Part shown: in pieces, positions 35,798-45,028 of the stretch
How the letters are laid out: every line of letters starts with the position of its first letter
How positions within the stretch are numbered: position 1 is the stretch's first letter
Assembly (NCBI GenBank): GCA_019637295.1
Contig: JAHBVX010000003.1
Location: 806,001-870,000 of the forward strand
Length of the DNA: 64,000 nt
From: Polyangiaceae bacterium
GTDB taxonomy: Bacteria > Myxococcota_A > Polyangia > Polyangiales > Polyangiaceae
Reading direction: 5' to 3'
Notes under the pieces: generated by a model
Database searches by the model: none
What the model was told of the DNA's origin: nothing
The model's input: the letters and a program-made list of their open reading frames with translations, nothing else
Position numbers and translations under genes: made by a program

Positions 35798-37876
35798 TCA
35801 GCAGCCGCTGCTCGAGCCCTGACAGGTCCCGCCGTTGCAGTTCGGCGGCGAGCTGCACTTGCAGCCGCACTTGCCGCAGTTGTCAGCGTCGGTGTTCTTG
35901 TTCACGCACTGGCCGCCGCAGTAGATCTGCGGGTCGGTGCAGGTGCAGGCGCTGGCCGCGCAGTGGGCCGTGCCGCCACACACGTTGCCACACCCGCCGC
36001 AGTTGTTCTTGTCCGTCGTCGTATCGAAGCAACCCGTGGGCGCTCCCTGCGGGCACGCAGTACCGCTCGAGCACGAGAGCCCACACGTGCTGCCCGAGCA
36101 GGTCGGCGTGCCCGGAGGCGTGCCGGCGGGGCAAGCGTTGCCGCAGCTGCCGCAGTGCGACGCATTGGTGGCGGTATTGACGCAGGCACCGCCGCACTCG
36201 GTGGTGCCGCCGGTGCACACACAATTGCCGCCCACGCAGCTGCGGTTCTGCCCGGTACACGGCTGGTCGCAGCCCCCGCAGTGCAGGTTGGACGTGCCCG
36301 TGTTCCAGCAGCCGGTGGGGCTGCCCGGCGAGCACAGCGTGCCGCTCGAACAGCTGAAGCTGCAGTTGCCACCGCTGCACACCCGCTGGCCCGTGGAGCC
36401 CGAGGCCGGACCGGGGCACGGGTTGCCGCAGCTCCCGCAGTTGTCGACGTTGTTGCTCAGGTTCAGGCACAGGTTGCCGCACTTGGTGAAGCCTGTATTG
36501 CAGTTGAACCCGCACTGGCCGCCGGAGCAGGTCGGCGTGCCGTTCTGGGGCGTCGGGCAGCCGTTGCTGCAGGCCCCACAGTGCGCGACCGTGTTCTGCA
36601 CGTTCACGCAGTCCCCGCCGCAGTTGGTGAAGCCACCGTTGCAGGTGAACCCACACGCCCCTCCCGAACACGAGGCGGTCGCGTTCGGCTTGGTCGTAGT
36701 GCACACGTTGCCGCAGCTGCCGCAGTTGCTGACGTCGCTCGTCAGGTTGAAGCAGGTGCTCGTGCACAAGGTCTGGGGCGGGCTACAGCTCGACGCGCAG
36801 GCGCCGTTGCTGCACACGGACGTTCCGCCCCGGGGGTCTTGGCAAACGTTGTTGCAGGTGCCGCAGTGGTTCTTGCTGTTCTGCAGGTTGCGCTCGCAGC
36901 CGTTGGCGCGGTTGCCATCACAGTCGCCCCAGCCCGTCTGACAGCTGTCGTAGTCGCAAGCACCGCCCACGCACTTGGCCCCGTTGACGTTCTGCAGCTG
37001 GCAGGGGACGTTGCACGCGCCGCAGTGGGCCAGGGTGGTGTGCAGGTTGACTTCGCAGCCGTTGTCCGCGTTGTTGTCGCAGTTCGCGAAGGGCGGGGTG
37101 CACACGATCACGCAGTTACCGTTGTTGCAGCCGGGCACCCCGTTGGTGCTGCTGCATTTCTTGCCACACTGCCCGCAGTTGTCGGCGTCCGTGGCGGAAT
37201 TGACCTCGCAGCCGGTCGCGGGCTCCTGATCACAGTCGCGATAGGCGCCGGCACACGACGTGATCACGCACTTCGACGCCGCGCAGGCGGAGTTGGCGTT
37301 GAGCAGATTGCACTGATTGGTGCAGAAGCCGCAGTTGTTCGGATCGCTCGTGGTGTCCACCTCGCAGGTGCTCTTGTCCCCGTTACAGTTCGCGGTCCCG
37401 CTGGGACAGGTGTCGACCACGCACGTCCCCTCCTCGCAGATCCTGCCGCTGTTCGTGCAGTTGGTCTGGCACGTCCCGCACTTGTCGGGCGCCCACTGCA
37501 GGTTCGATTCGCACCCGTTCTTCGGATCGTCATCGCAGTCCGCGAAGCCCGGGCTGCACTGGTCGATGGCGCACTTGCCATCCGCCCCGCACTTCGCCGT
37601 GGCGTTGGTCAGCGTGCAGGGCTCGCAGGAGCTGGTCGCGCACCCGGTCTCGGGCGCGCTCGACGCCAGGCACTCGGGCTCGCCCTGGGCATTCGGGCAC
37701 ACCTTGGAGCCGGGGAAGCACTGCGTCCCACCCACGCCCCCGGAGCCCCCGCTCCCGGACACGCCACCGCCGCCATCTGGATCGACGCTGGCCGTGCCCT
37801 CCGTGCTCAAGCCACACGCAGCGAATGGAACGAGCCCAGCGAGACCGAGCAGGACGGCTCTGATGAAGCGCACCAC
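35798..37876 (-). CDS. Giant Cys-rich repeat lipoprotein-like protein A
   Basis: 692 residues. A signal ends near VPFAACGLST (lipobox AAC), then a Gly-rich linker, then 630 residues of short Cys-rich repeats, about one Cys in seven. The recurring pattern is CxxGxxDCDxxxxNGCExN followed by NCGxCGxxC, resembling Stig1-like Cys modules in myxobacterial surface proteins. It is probably a disulfide-knotted surface or matrix protein. It is paired with a tandem paralogue immediately upstream on the same strand. TAGACT on the minus strand (37883-37888) ends six bases before the GTG start. Confidence 0.85.
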   Translation of the reverse strand: MVRFIRAVLLGLAGLVPFAACGLSTEGTASVDPDGGGGVSGSGGSGGVGGTQCFPGSKVCPNAQGEPECLASSAPETGCATSSCEPCTLTNATAKCGADGKCAIDQCSPGFADCDDDPKNGCESNLQWAPDKCGTCQTNCTNSGRICEEGTCVVDTCPSGTANCNGDKSTCEVDTTSDPNNCGFCTNQCNLLNANSACAASKCVITSCAGAYRDCDQEPATGCEVNSATDADNCGQCGKKCSSTNGVPGCNNGNCVIVCTPPFANCDNNADNGCEVNLHTTLAHCGACNVPCQLQNVNGAKCVGGACDYDSCQTGWGDCDGNRANGCERNLQNSKNHCGTCNNVCQDPRGGTSVCSNGACASSCSPPQTLCTSTCFNLTSDVSNCGSCGNVCTTTKPNATASCSGGACGFTCNGGFTNCGGDCVNVQNTVAHCGACSNGCPTPQNGTPTCSGGQCGFNCNTGFTKCGNLCLNLSNNVDNCGSCGNPCPGPASGSTGQRVCSGGNCSFSCSSGTLCSPGSPTGCWNTGTSNLHCGGCDQPCTGQNRSCVGGNCVCTGGTTECGGACVNTATNASHCGSCGNACPAGTPPGTPTCSGSTCGLSCSSGTACPQGAPTGCFDTTTDKNNCGGCGNVCGGTAHCAASACTCTDPQIYCGGQCVNKNTDADNCGKCGCKCSSPPNCNGGTCQGSSSGC

Positions 37877-37882
37877 AGCTGC

Positions 37883-37888
37883 AGTCTA
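37883..37888 (-). promoter_or_regulatory. Putative -10 hexamer (TAGACT)
   Basis: TAGACT on the minus strand, six bases before the GTG at 37876. It indicates that protein A has its own promoter in the 38-base gap to protein B. Confidence 0.35.
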
Positions 37889-37914
37889 ACCCGGCCGGGG
37901 CGCCCAGGCGACCG

Positions 37915-39894
37915 TTAGCCGCCGGAACCGCCAGAGCCGCCGCCGGTGCCCCCGGAACCGCCGCCGGTGCCCCCGGTGCCGCCCTGGCACGACCCCCCGA
38001 CGCAGTTCTGCCCGCTCGGACAGCCGTTGCCGCAGCTCCCACAGCTGGAGTTGCTGGTCTGCAGGTTCCGGCAGCCAATGTTCGGGCAGTAGGTGTCGCT
38101 GCTGTTGGGGCAGGTACAGTTGCCGCTCGTGCACTGGCTCGAGGTGCCGGCACAGGCAGCGCCGCATGCACCGCAGTGGGCCTTCGTGTTCTGTAGATTC
38201 ACGCAGTTGCCGCTGCACGACGTAAACCCGGGGTTGCACAGGCACGAGCCGCTCTGACAGGAGCGATTCGCTCCCGTACAAGCGCTGCCGCAGCTACCGC
38301 AGTGTGTGTTCGAGGTGTTCGTGTTGAAGCACCCGGTGGGGTTCGCGGTGGGGCAGGCGGTGGTGCCGCCGCCGCAGGTCAAGCCGCAGGTGCCGCCCCC
38401 GCAGGTGGGGGTCCCCGGCGGCGAGCCGGCGGGACAGGCGTTGCTGCAGCTGCCGCAGTGACCCACGTCGTTCGAGAGATTGCGGCACTCGTTGCCACAC
38501 TTGCTGAAGTTGTTGTTGCAGTTGAAGCCGCAGGTGGCCCCCGCGCAGGTCGCCGTGCCGTTCGACGGCGCGGTGCAGGCGTTTCCACAGCTGCCGCAGT
38601 GCGCCACCGTGTTCTGGAGGCTGACGCAGTCCCCTCCGCAGTTCGTGAAACCGCTGTTGCAGGTGAAGCCGCAGCTCCCATTGGAGCACGCGGGGGTCGC
38701 GTTCGGTTTGGTCGTGGTGCAGCCGTTGCCGCAGCTGCCGCAGTTGCTGACGTCGCTCGTCAGGTTGTAGCAAGCGTTGGTGCACAGGGTCTGCGGCGCG
38801 CCGCAGCTCGAGGCACACGCTCCGTTGCTGCACACCGCAGTGCCGCCCTGCGGGTCCTGGCACGCGTTGTTGCACGTGCCGCAGTGGCCCTTGCTGTTCG
38901 TCAGGTTGCGCTCGCAGCCGTTCGCGCGGTTGTTGTCGCAGTCACCCCAGCCGTTCTGGCAGCTGTCGTAGTCGCAGCTGCCGCCCACGCACTTGGGCCC
39001 GTTCACGTTCTGGAGCTGACACGGGCTGTTGCAGCCCCCGCAGTGGGCCAGGTTGGTGTGGCTGTTGATCTCGCAGCCGTTGTCGGCGTTGTTGTCGCAG
39101 TTGCGCCAGGGGGGGGTGCAGACGATCACGCAGTTGCCCAGTAAGCAACCCGCGATCCCGTTGGTGCTGCTGCACACCTTGCCGCACTGGCCGCAGTTGC
39201 TCGGGTCCGTGGCGGAGTTGGTCTCACAGCCGTTGGACGTGGTCGAGTCGCAGTCGCGATAGCTGCCCTGGCACGACGTGATGACACACTGGGACGACGC
39301 GCAGGCCGAGTTGGCGTTCGTGAGATCGCACTTGTTCGTGCAGAACGCGCAGTTGTTCGGGTCACTCGTGGTGTCGACCTCGCAGCTGCTCTTGTCTCCG
39401 TCGCAGTTGGCCGTACCCGTCGGGCAGGTGTCCACGACGCAGGCGCCCTCTTCGCAGATCTTGCCCTCGGTGGTGCAGTTCGTCTGACAGGTGCCGCACT
39501 TGTCGGGCGCCCACTGCAGGTTCGACTCGCAGCCGTTGGTCGAATCACCGTCGCAGTCGGCGAAGCCGGGGCTGCACTGGTCGATGGCGCACTTGCCGTC
39601 GCCGCCGCACTTGGATGTGGCGTTGGACAGCGTACATGGCTCGCAGGACGACGTGGCGCAGCCCGTGTCGGGTGAGTTGGAGGCGATGCACTTGGGCGTG
39701 CCCTGCGAGTCCGGGCACACCTTGGAGCCCGGAAAGCACTCGGTGCCACCGACGCCACCGCCGGCCGCCTGCCCCGCCTGACCACCGCCGCCGTCCGGAT
39801 CGACGCTCGCGGTACCGCTGGTCTCGAGCCCGCAGGCGGCAAAGCCCAACACCCCCGCTAGCCCATAGCCGAAGAGACGAACGAAGTGAGCCAC
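37915..39894 (-). CDS. Giant Cys-rich repeat lipoprotein-like protein B
   Basis: 659 residues, a close paralogue of protein A: both share CTLxNATxKCGxDGKCAIDQ and CESNLQWAPDKCGTCQTNC and many later repeats in the same order. The signal contains LGFAACGLET (lipobox). Unlike A, it ends in a Gly/Thr/Ser-rich tail. The GTG at 39894 is chosen because it aligns with the paralogue start; TACCCT on the minus strand (39901-39906) ends six bases before it. Confidence 0.85.
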   Translation of the reverse strand: MAHFVRLFGYGLAGVLGFAACGLETSGTASVDPDGGGGQAGQAAGGGVGGTECFPGSKVCPDSQGTPKCIASNSPDTGCATSSCEPCTLSNATSKCGGDGKCAIDQCSPGFADCDGDSTNGCESNLQWAPDKCGTCQTNCTTEGKICEEGACVVDTCPTGTANCDGDKSSCEVDTTSDPNNCAFCTNKCDLTNANSACASSQCVITSCQGSYRDCDSTTSNGCETNSATDPSNCGQCGKVCSSTNGIAGCLLGNCVIVCTPPWRNCDNNADNGCEINSHTNLAHCGGCNSPCQLQNVNGPKCVGGSCDYDSCQNGWGDCDNNRANGCERNLTNSKGHCGTCNNACQDPQGGTAVCSNGACASSCGAPQTLCTNACYNLTSDVSNCGSCGNGCTTTKPNATPACSNGSCGFTCNSGFTNCGGDCVSLQNTVAHCGSCGNACTAPSNGTATCAGATCGFNCNNNFSKCGNECRNLSNDVGHCGSCSNACPAGSPPGTPTCGGGTCGLTCGGGTTACPTANPTGCFNTNTSNTHCGSCGSACTGANRSCQSGSCLCNPGFTSCSGNCVNLQNTKAHCGACGAACAGTSSQCTSGNCTCPNSSDTYCPNIGCRNLQTSNSSCGSCGNGCPSGQNCVGGSCQGGTGGTGGGSGGTGGGSGGSGG

Positions 39895-39993
39895 CCCGAC
39901 AGGGTACACCCGAGCGGACCTGCGAGCGAGGGGCGCGGGTCACACCGAAGTCGAGGTCCAGGGTAGGTGTAATGCGCACACGCCGGCCTTGCG

Positions 39994-41391
39994 TCACGTC
40001 GCCGTCACGAGCGCACCGCGCAGGGCCTGCACCAGCAGGGCGTCCTCGTCCTCGAGCACCGTGCGCAGGTCGAGCACCACCTGGTCCGCTTCGACGCGCC
40101 CGACGACCGCCGGGGCCCCGCGACGCAAGCGCTTCGCGAGCGCATTCGGCGCCGAGGTGACGATCGTCAGCGCCAGCGACGCCACCGTCGCGTCGGCCAG
40201 CGTGCCGCCCCCGATCGCCGCGACCGACGGCGTGATCGCGACCGCCGGCGCCGCAGCACCGAGCTGAGCCAGACAGCGCTCCGCGCGAGCTAGCAGCTCG
40301 GCGGGCGTCGCGGCCAACATGCGATGCAGCGGAATGGCCGAGAGCTCACCTCGCTCGTACACGTCGAGGAGGGGTTCGAGCGCCGCGAGGGTGACCTTGT
40401 CCACGCGCAGCGCGCGGGCGAGCGGATCCTCGCGCAGGCGCTGCACCAGCACCCCCTGCCCCACCAGCGCCCCGGCCTGGGGTCCACCGAACAGTTTGTC
40501 GAGGCTGAAACAGACCACGTCCGCTCCGCCGGTCAAACAGGCCTGCACGCTCGGCTCGCGCGCCTGATCCCGCGCGTCCACCGAGTCCGGCAGCGGCACC
40601 ACGAGCCCTCCGCCGAGATCCTTGAGCAGCCAGACGCCCCGCGCGCGGGCGAGCGCGGCGAGGTCAGCGAGGCTGGGACGCTCGGTGAAGCCCGTCATCT
40701 TGAAGTTGCTAGGGTGCACGCGCAGCACGCCGGCCGTGCGCTCGTCCATCGCCCGCGCGTAGTCATCCGCGCGCGTGCGGTTGGTGGTTCCCACCTCCAC
40801 CAGCCGAGCGCCCGAACGCGCCAGCACGTCCGGGATGCGGAAGCCGCCGCCGATCTCGAGCAGCTCACCGCGAGACACGAGCACATCCCGCCCGGCGCAC
40901 AGCCCGCTGAGCGCCAGCAGCACCGCGGCGGCGTTGTTGTTGACGAGTAGCGCGTCCTCGGCGCCGACCAGCGCCGCCAGCCGAGCTTCGACGCCGACGC
41001 CACGCCGAGTCCTCACGCCCAGCTCCACGTCGAGCTCCAGGCTACTGTAGCGACCCGCGACCTCGGCGATGCGCAGCAGCGACTCGCGCGGCAACGGAGC
41101 CCGACCGAGGTTGGTGTGCAGCAGCACTCCGGTCGCGTTGATCACGACTTGGAGGGGACTCTGCCCGCGCTCGAGCGCCCGCACACGCACCTCTTCGACG
41201 ATGAGGCCGGGGTCCGGCGGCGGAGCGCCGCTCTCGAGGGAACGCTCCCGCGCTTCGGCCAGGACCTCGCGCGTCACGAGGGTGAGAGCGCGGACTCCGA
41301 GACGCGCGACCACGGGGGCGAGCTCGGGCGCGGCGAGCACCCGGTCCACCTTGGGCAGGCGCGACAGTGCGGGGTGGAGCTTCGAGGTCAT
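39994..41391 (-). CDS. selA: L-seryl-tRNA(Sec) selenium transferase
   Basis: 465 residues, full length. SelA converts Ser-tRNA(Sec) to Sec-tRNA(Sec) using selenophosphate and PLP. The PLP lysine is in FSLDKLFGGPQAG (Lys299), with ATGVLLHTNLGRAPL and VEVGTTNRTRADDY as family signatures. The ATG at 41391 begins the conserved N-terminus (LPKVDRVL). It is alone on its strand here, 8 kb from selB, and no tRNA-Sec or selD is seen nearby. Confidence 0.96.
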   Translation of the reverse strand: MTSKLHPALSRLPKVDRVLAAPELAPVVARLGVRALTLVTREVLAEARERSLESGAPPPDPGLIVEEVRVRALERGQSPLQVVINATGVLLHTNLGRAPLPRESLLRIAEVAGRYSSLELDVELGVRTRRGVGVEARLAALVGAEDALLVNNNAAAVLLALSGLCAGRDVLVSRGELLEIGGGFRIPDVLARSGARLVEVGTTNRTRADDYARAMDERTAGVLRVHPSNFKMTGFTERPSLADLAALARARGVWLLKDLGGGLVVPLPDSVDARDQAREPSVQACLTGGADVVCFSLDKLFGGPQAGALVGQGVLVQRLREDPLARALRVDKVTLAALEPLLDVYERGELSAIPLHRMLAATPAELLARAERCLAQLGAAAPAVAITPSVAAIGGGTLADATVASLALTIVTSAPNALAKRLRRGAPAVVGRVEADQVVLDLRTVLEDEDALLVQALRGALVTAT

Positions 41392-41488
41392 CGCAAGGGC
41401 CTTTGGTCTTGGCACGATCGGATCGCGATCCGCAAGGTGACTCCCGGATTTCCTTGATCGGCGCGCCCAACCGAAGGACACACCCAGG

Positions 41489-42286
41489 GTGTGCCTCACA
41501 CCTAGCCACCGCGAAGTCCCCCGAGCCACGCCCGCCGTCGGTCCGACGCGGGCACGTCGCGTCGTCGCCTGCGCGAGCGTAGCGGCGGTGTGCGCGGCAG
41601 CGCTGGGCTGCCGAGAGTCCACTGCGGCGACGCCGGTCCGAGACGACGCCGCGCCGCCCCAAACCCAGAGCGCGGAAGCCCCGCCGCCAAGCGAGTCCGC
41701 TGCGCCTGCCCCGAGCGCGAGCACGGCCGCTGCCGAGGACGCGACCCTGCGCCTGGCCTCCGGTGAGCCGGCGGCCGCCGCGACGCGGGTGCTGCACGTC
41801 GGGGACTCCATGGTCCCGCTCGTGGGCAACTACCTGCGGCCGATCTTTCAGAGCAGCGGGCGCAAGTACTTCATCGACAGCGTGACCTCGGCCTCGACGC
41901 TGGACTTCGGCGAGAAGGGCCTCTTGCAGCAGGCCATGTACCGGTATGACCCGGATCTCGTGCTGATTTCGCTCGGTTCGAACGAGCTGTTCGATCCGAA
42001 GCCCGAGCGACGCGCCCCAGCCATCCGTCAGATCGTCGCCCACACCCGCGGGCGACCCTGCTTGTGGATCGGCCCCCCGGCCTGGAAGCGAGATTTGGGA
42101 TTCATCCAGGTACTCAGGAATAATTTGGGCCACTGCCGTTATTTCGATTCTGCTCGCCTCGACTTGCCCCGCATGGCAGACGGTAGGCACCCCGACTGGA
42201 CCGGAGGCTACCGCTGGGCGAGCGCCGTGTGGACGCTCCTCGGCGGGACCGAGCCAGTCCCCACCGGCAACCGGAGACCCGACTGA
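41489..42286 (+). CDS. SGNH-type hydrolase lipoprotein
   Basis: 265 residues. The signal ends CAAALGC (lipobox) and a Pro/Ala/Ser linker follows. The core has LHVGDSMVP (GDS block with nucleophile Ser), LISLGSNELF (SGN-like Gly/Asn block) and DGRHPDW (DxxH catalytic pair), the order of SGNH hydrolases. It probably removes acetyl or other esters from a glycan or lipid at the surface. The stop overlaps the next start (TGATG), coupling it to two phosphatase-superfamily proteins. GTG start. Confidence 0.8.
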   Translation: MCLTPSHREVPRATPAVGPTRARRVVACASVAAVCAAALGCRESTAATPVRDDAAPPQTQSAEAPPPSESAAPAPSASTAAAEDATLRLASGEPAAAATRVLHVGDSMVPLVGNYLRPIFQSSGRKYFIDSVTSASTLDFGEKGLLQQAMYRYDPDLVLISLGSNELFDPKPERRAPAIRQIVAHTRGRPCLWIGPPAWKRDLGFIQVLRNNLGHCRYFDSARLDLPRMADGRHPDWTGGYRWASAVWTLLGGTEPVPTGNRRPD

Positions 42287-43644
42287 TGAAGCGACCACCG
42301 CTCCCCCTCGCCCTGGCCTGCAGCGTCAGCCTGGCGTTCGGGTGCAAGGAGAAGACGCCGACCGCCGAGGCCACGCACCCGACCGGCTCCGCTCCGGCCG
42401 CGAGCAGCGCGCCCGCCGAGCCCGAGCCGCCCAAGCCTCCGGAGATCGCACGGCCCTTCAACGTCATCCTGCTGATGATCGACAGCCTGCGCGCGGACAT
42501 GCCCTGGGCGGGCTACGAACGAGACATCCTGCCGCACCTCACGGCCTACGCCAAGGAGAGCTGCACGGTGTACGAGAATGGCTACTCGTTCTCGAGCTAC
42601 ACGGCCAAGAGCGTCGTGCCCGCGCTGGTCGGCGAGTACCCGAGCGCGATGAAGCGCGACGGCTATTTCTTCACCCGCTACCCCGACGCGGACAACCTGT
42701 TCTTGAGCGAGCGCGCCCAGAAGGAAGGCCACCGTACCCTGGCGGGGCACGCGCACGGCTACTTCCTGCCAGCGCTCGGGAACAACCAGGGCTTCGACGA
42801 CTACCGGCTGATCCCCGGCGGCGTGGATCTCCGCGCGGTGACCTCCATCACCAGTGAGCCGCTGACCAAGCTCGCCATCGACATGCTCAGCGACGAGAAG
42901 AACGTGAAGCTGCCCGAGGGCAAGCGCTTCTTCGCCTACTACCACTACATGGATCCACACCACACCTACGAGAAGCACAAGGGGCACCCGGACTTCGGCA
43001 ACAAGGCGCGGGACATCTACGACAACGAGGTCCACTACACGGACAAGTGGGTCAACGAACTGCTCACCTTTGCCCGCAAGCAAGCGTGGTGGAAGGACAC
43101 GGCCGTCGTCATCACCGCGGACCACGGCGAGGGCTTCGGCGAGCGTGGTCAGTTCCGCCACGCGTACGAGCTGTGGGAGGCGGTCGTCAAGGTGCCCATG
43201 GTGTTCTGCGTGCCTGGCGCCGCGCCGCAGCACGTGCGCGACGTGCGGCGCGGACACATCGACCTGGCGCCAACGCTGGCGGACCTGATGGCGCTGCCGC
43301 CGGAGCCGCCCTTCCGAGGCGAGAGCCTGGTGCCCGAGATCTTCGGCCTGAAGAAGCCGGAGCCCAAGCGCATCATCGTGGACCTGCCGCGCGCGGATCT
43401 GATGGACCGAAGGCGCGCGGTCATCGCCGACGACTGGAAGATCGTCGCCTTCGGAGACGACCGCAGCTTCATGCTCTTCAACCTGAAGGACGACCCCTGG
43501 GAGAAGACGGACCTGGCCAAAGACCAGCCCGAGAAGCTCGAGGAGATGAAGAAGATCTACCTGGAGGAGTCCGCGAAGATCCCCAACGTGGAGGTCGTCG
43601 GCGGTCCACCGCTCAAGGGCGCGCCACCGGGAAGGCGCTGGTGA
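42286..43644 (+). CDS. Alkaline-phosphatase-superfamily lipoprotein 1
   Basis: 452 residues. Signal ends VSLAFGCKEK. The domain starts VILLMIDSLRADMPW (metal Asp), has SSYTAKSVVPAL where sulfatases have Cys or Ser, YHYMDPHHTYE, ITADHGEGFGE (metal Asp/His) and HIDLAPTLADL. A Thr in the nucleophile region matches phosphoethanolamine or glycerol-phosphate transferases (EptA/LtaS type) more than formylglycine sulfatases. It may transfer or remove a phospho-group on an envelope polymer. It overlaps both neighbours. Confidence 0.82.
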   Translation: MKRPPLPLALACSVSLAFGCKEKTPTAEATHPTGSAPAASSAPAEPEPPKPPEIARPFNVILLMIDSLRADMPWAGYERDILPHLTAYAKESCTVYENGYSFSSYTAKSVVPALVGEYPSAMKRDGYFFTRYPDADNLFLSERAQKEGHRTLAGHAHGYFLPALGNNQGFDDYRLIPGGVDLRAVTSITSEPLTKLAIDMLSDEKNVKLPEGKRFFAYYHYMDPHHTYEKHKGHPDFGNKARDIYDNEVHYTDKWVNELLTFARKQAWWKDTAVVITADHGEGFGERGQFRHAYELWEAVVKVPMVFCVPGAAPQHVRDVRRGHIDLAPTLADLMALPPEPPFRGESLVPEIFGLKKPEPKRIIVDLPRADLMDRRRAVIADDWKIVAFGDDRSFMLFNLKDDPWEKTDLAKDQPEKLEEMKKIYLEESAKIPNVEVVGGPPLKGAPPGRRW

Positions 43645-45026
43645 AGGGCGCCGCCGCGCTGCTGGCCGGCGCGCTCTGCCTCATCGCCTCGGGCTGCCGA
43701 GCGCGCGCCAACAGCCCGGAACAAGCGGAGGCGAAAGCTGCCGCGAGCGCGAGCGCCGCCCTCGCGGTCACGGCGGACGCACACGCTCGCGACGCCGCGG
43801 CCGAAGACGCCGCCCCGGACGCCGAGCCCGCGCCTCGAGGCCCGCTCAACGTGCTGCTGATCCTGATCGACAGCCTGCGCTACGACATGCCCTGGAACGG
43901 GTACTCGCGGCCGATCGCGCCCTTCCTGACGGAGTACGAGAAGCGGGTCGTGAGCTACACTCGCGCCTACACCATCTCGAGCACCACCGCGCGCAGCGTG
44001 GCGCCCATGCTGGCCGGCCGTTACCCGAGCGAGATGCGCCGCGGCGGCTATTTCTTCACCCAGTGGCACCCGGACAACGAGCTGTTGCCCGAGCGACTCG
44101 CGGAGGAGGGGCACGCTCGCTTCGGTGTCTTCGCCCACACCTACTTTCACGCGGGCACCGGCGTGGTACAGGGCCTCGATCCAGCCAAGATGTTGTCGGG
44201 GACGGTGCTCAACAATCTGTCCCCCAAGCACATCACGAGCGAGCGCATCGCCCTGGCGGCACGAAAGCTGATGTCCAAGCCGAAGATCGGTGACCAGAGC
44301 GAGGGTCGCCGGTTCTTTGGCTACCTGCACTTCATGGATCCACACGCGCCGTACCTCGCGCACGAGGGTCGTCCTTCCTGGGGCAACCGCCCACGAGATC
44401 TGTACGACCAGGAGGTCCACTTCACGGACGAGCACGTGGGTAAGCTGATCACCTGGATCAAGCAGCAGCCCTTCGGGGAGGACACGGCCATCATCATCAC
44501 GGCGGATCACGGCGAGAGCTTTGGCGAGCATGGCCACCTCAAGCACGGCTATGAACTGTGGGAGGAGCTGGTGCGCGTGCCCCTGTTCATCGACGTACCT
44601 GGCGCGAAGCCCCGACGCATCGACACTCCGCGAAGTCACATCGATCTGCGCCGCACCATTCTGGAGTTGATGAACGTGAGCGAGACCGCGGACACTCGAG
44701 GCAAGAGCCTGGTGCCCGAGCTGTTCGGCGCGGAGCCGGAGCCACGGGTCGTCGTGTGCGATCTGCCGCGAGACAACCTGCAGGACCGGCGCCGCGCGGT
44801 GATCGACGGCCGCTACAAGATGATCGGCATCGGGGACGACCGGCGGCTCTTGTACTTCGACGTGGTCGCCGATCCCGGCGAGACCAAGCGCCTGAACACG
44901 GAGGACCCGGAGGGGTTCGAGCGAATGCGCCGGGTGTACGAAGCCGTGGACAAAGACATCCCCGTGCGCGACGTGAGCGGGGACGACCCGCCGCTCTTCA
45001 ACGCGCCAGCAGGCCGGCGCTGGTGA
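43641..45026 (+). CDS. Alkaline-phosphatase-superfamily lipoprotein 2
   Basis: 461 residues, paralogue of the preceding gene with the same block order: LLILIDSLRYDMPWNGY, TISSTTARSVAPML (Thr at the nucleophile position), LHFMDPHAPYLAHE, ITADHGESFGEHGHL and HIDLRRTILELM. The signal ends LIASGCRAR (lipobox). Both proteins share the C-terminal ending GRRW. The GTG start overlaps the previous stop (GTGA). Confidence 0.82.
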   Translation: MKGAAALLAGALCLIASGCRARANSPEQAEAKAAASASAALAVTADAHARDAAAEDAAPDAEPAPRGPLNVLLILIDSLRYDMPWNGYSRPIAPFLTEYEKRVVSYTRAYTISSTTARSVAPMLAGRYPSEMRRGGYFFTQWHPDNELLPERLAEEGHARFGVFAHTYFHAGTGVVQGLDPAKMLSGTVLNNLSPKHITSERIALAARKLMSKPKIGDQSEGRRFFGYLHFMDPHAPYLAHEGRPSWGNRPRDLYDQEVHFTDEHVGKLITWIKQQPFGEDTAIIITADHGESFGEHGHLKHGYELWEELVRVPLFIDVPGAKPRRIDTPRSHIDLRRTILELMNVSETADTRGKSLVPELFGAEPEPRVVVCDLPRDNLQDRRRAVIDGRYKMIGIGDDRRLLYFDVVADPGETKRLNTEDPEGFERMRRVYEAVDKDIPVRDVSGDDPPLFNAPAGRRW

Positions 45027-45028
45027 CC

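Noticed and set aside
35798-39894. CRISPR-like or satellite repeat array
   Set aside because: Repeats are in frame, encode the Cys modules, vary in length and lack constant spacers.
42286-45026. Formylglycine-dependent sulfatases
   Set aside because: No C/S-x-P-x-R motif; Thr occupies the nucleophile region in both.
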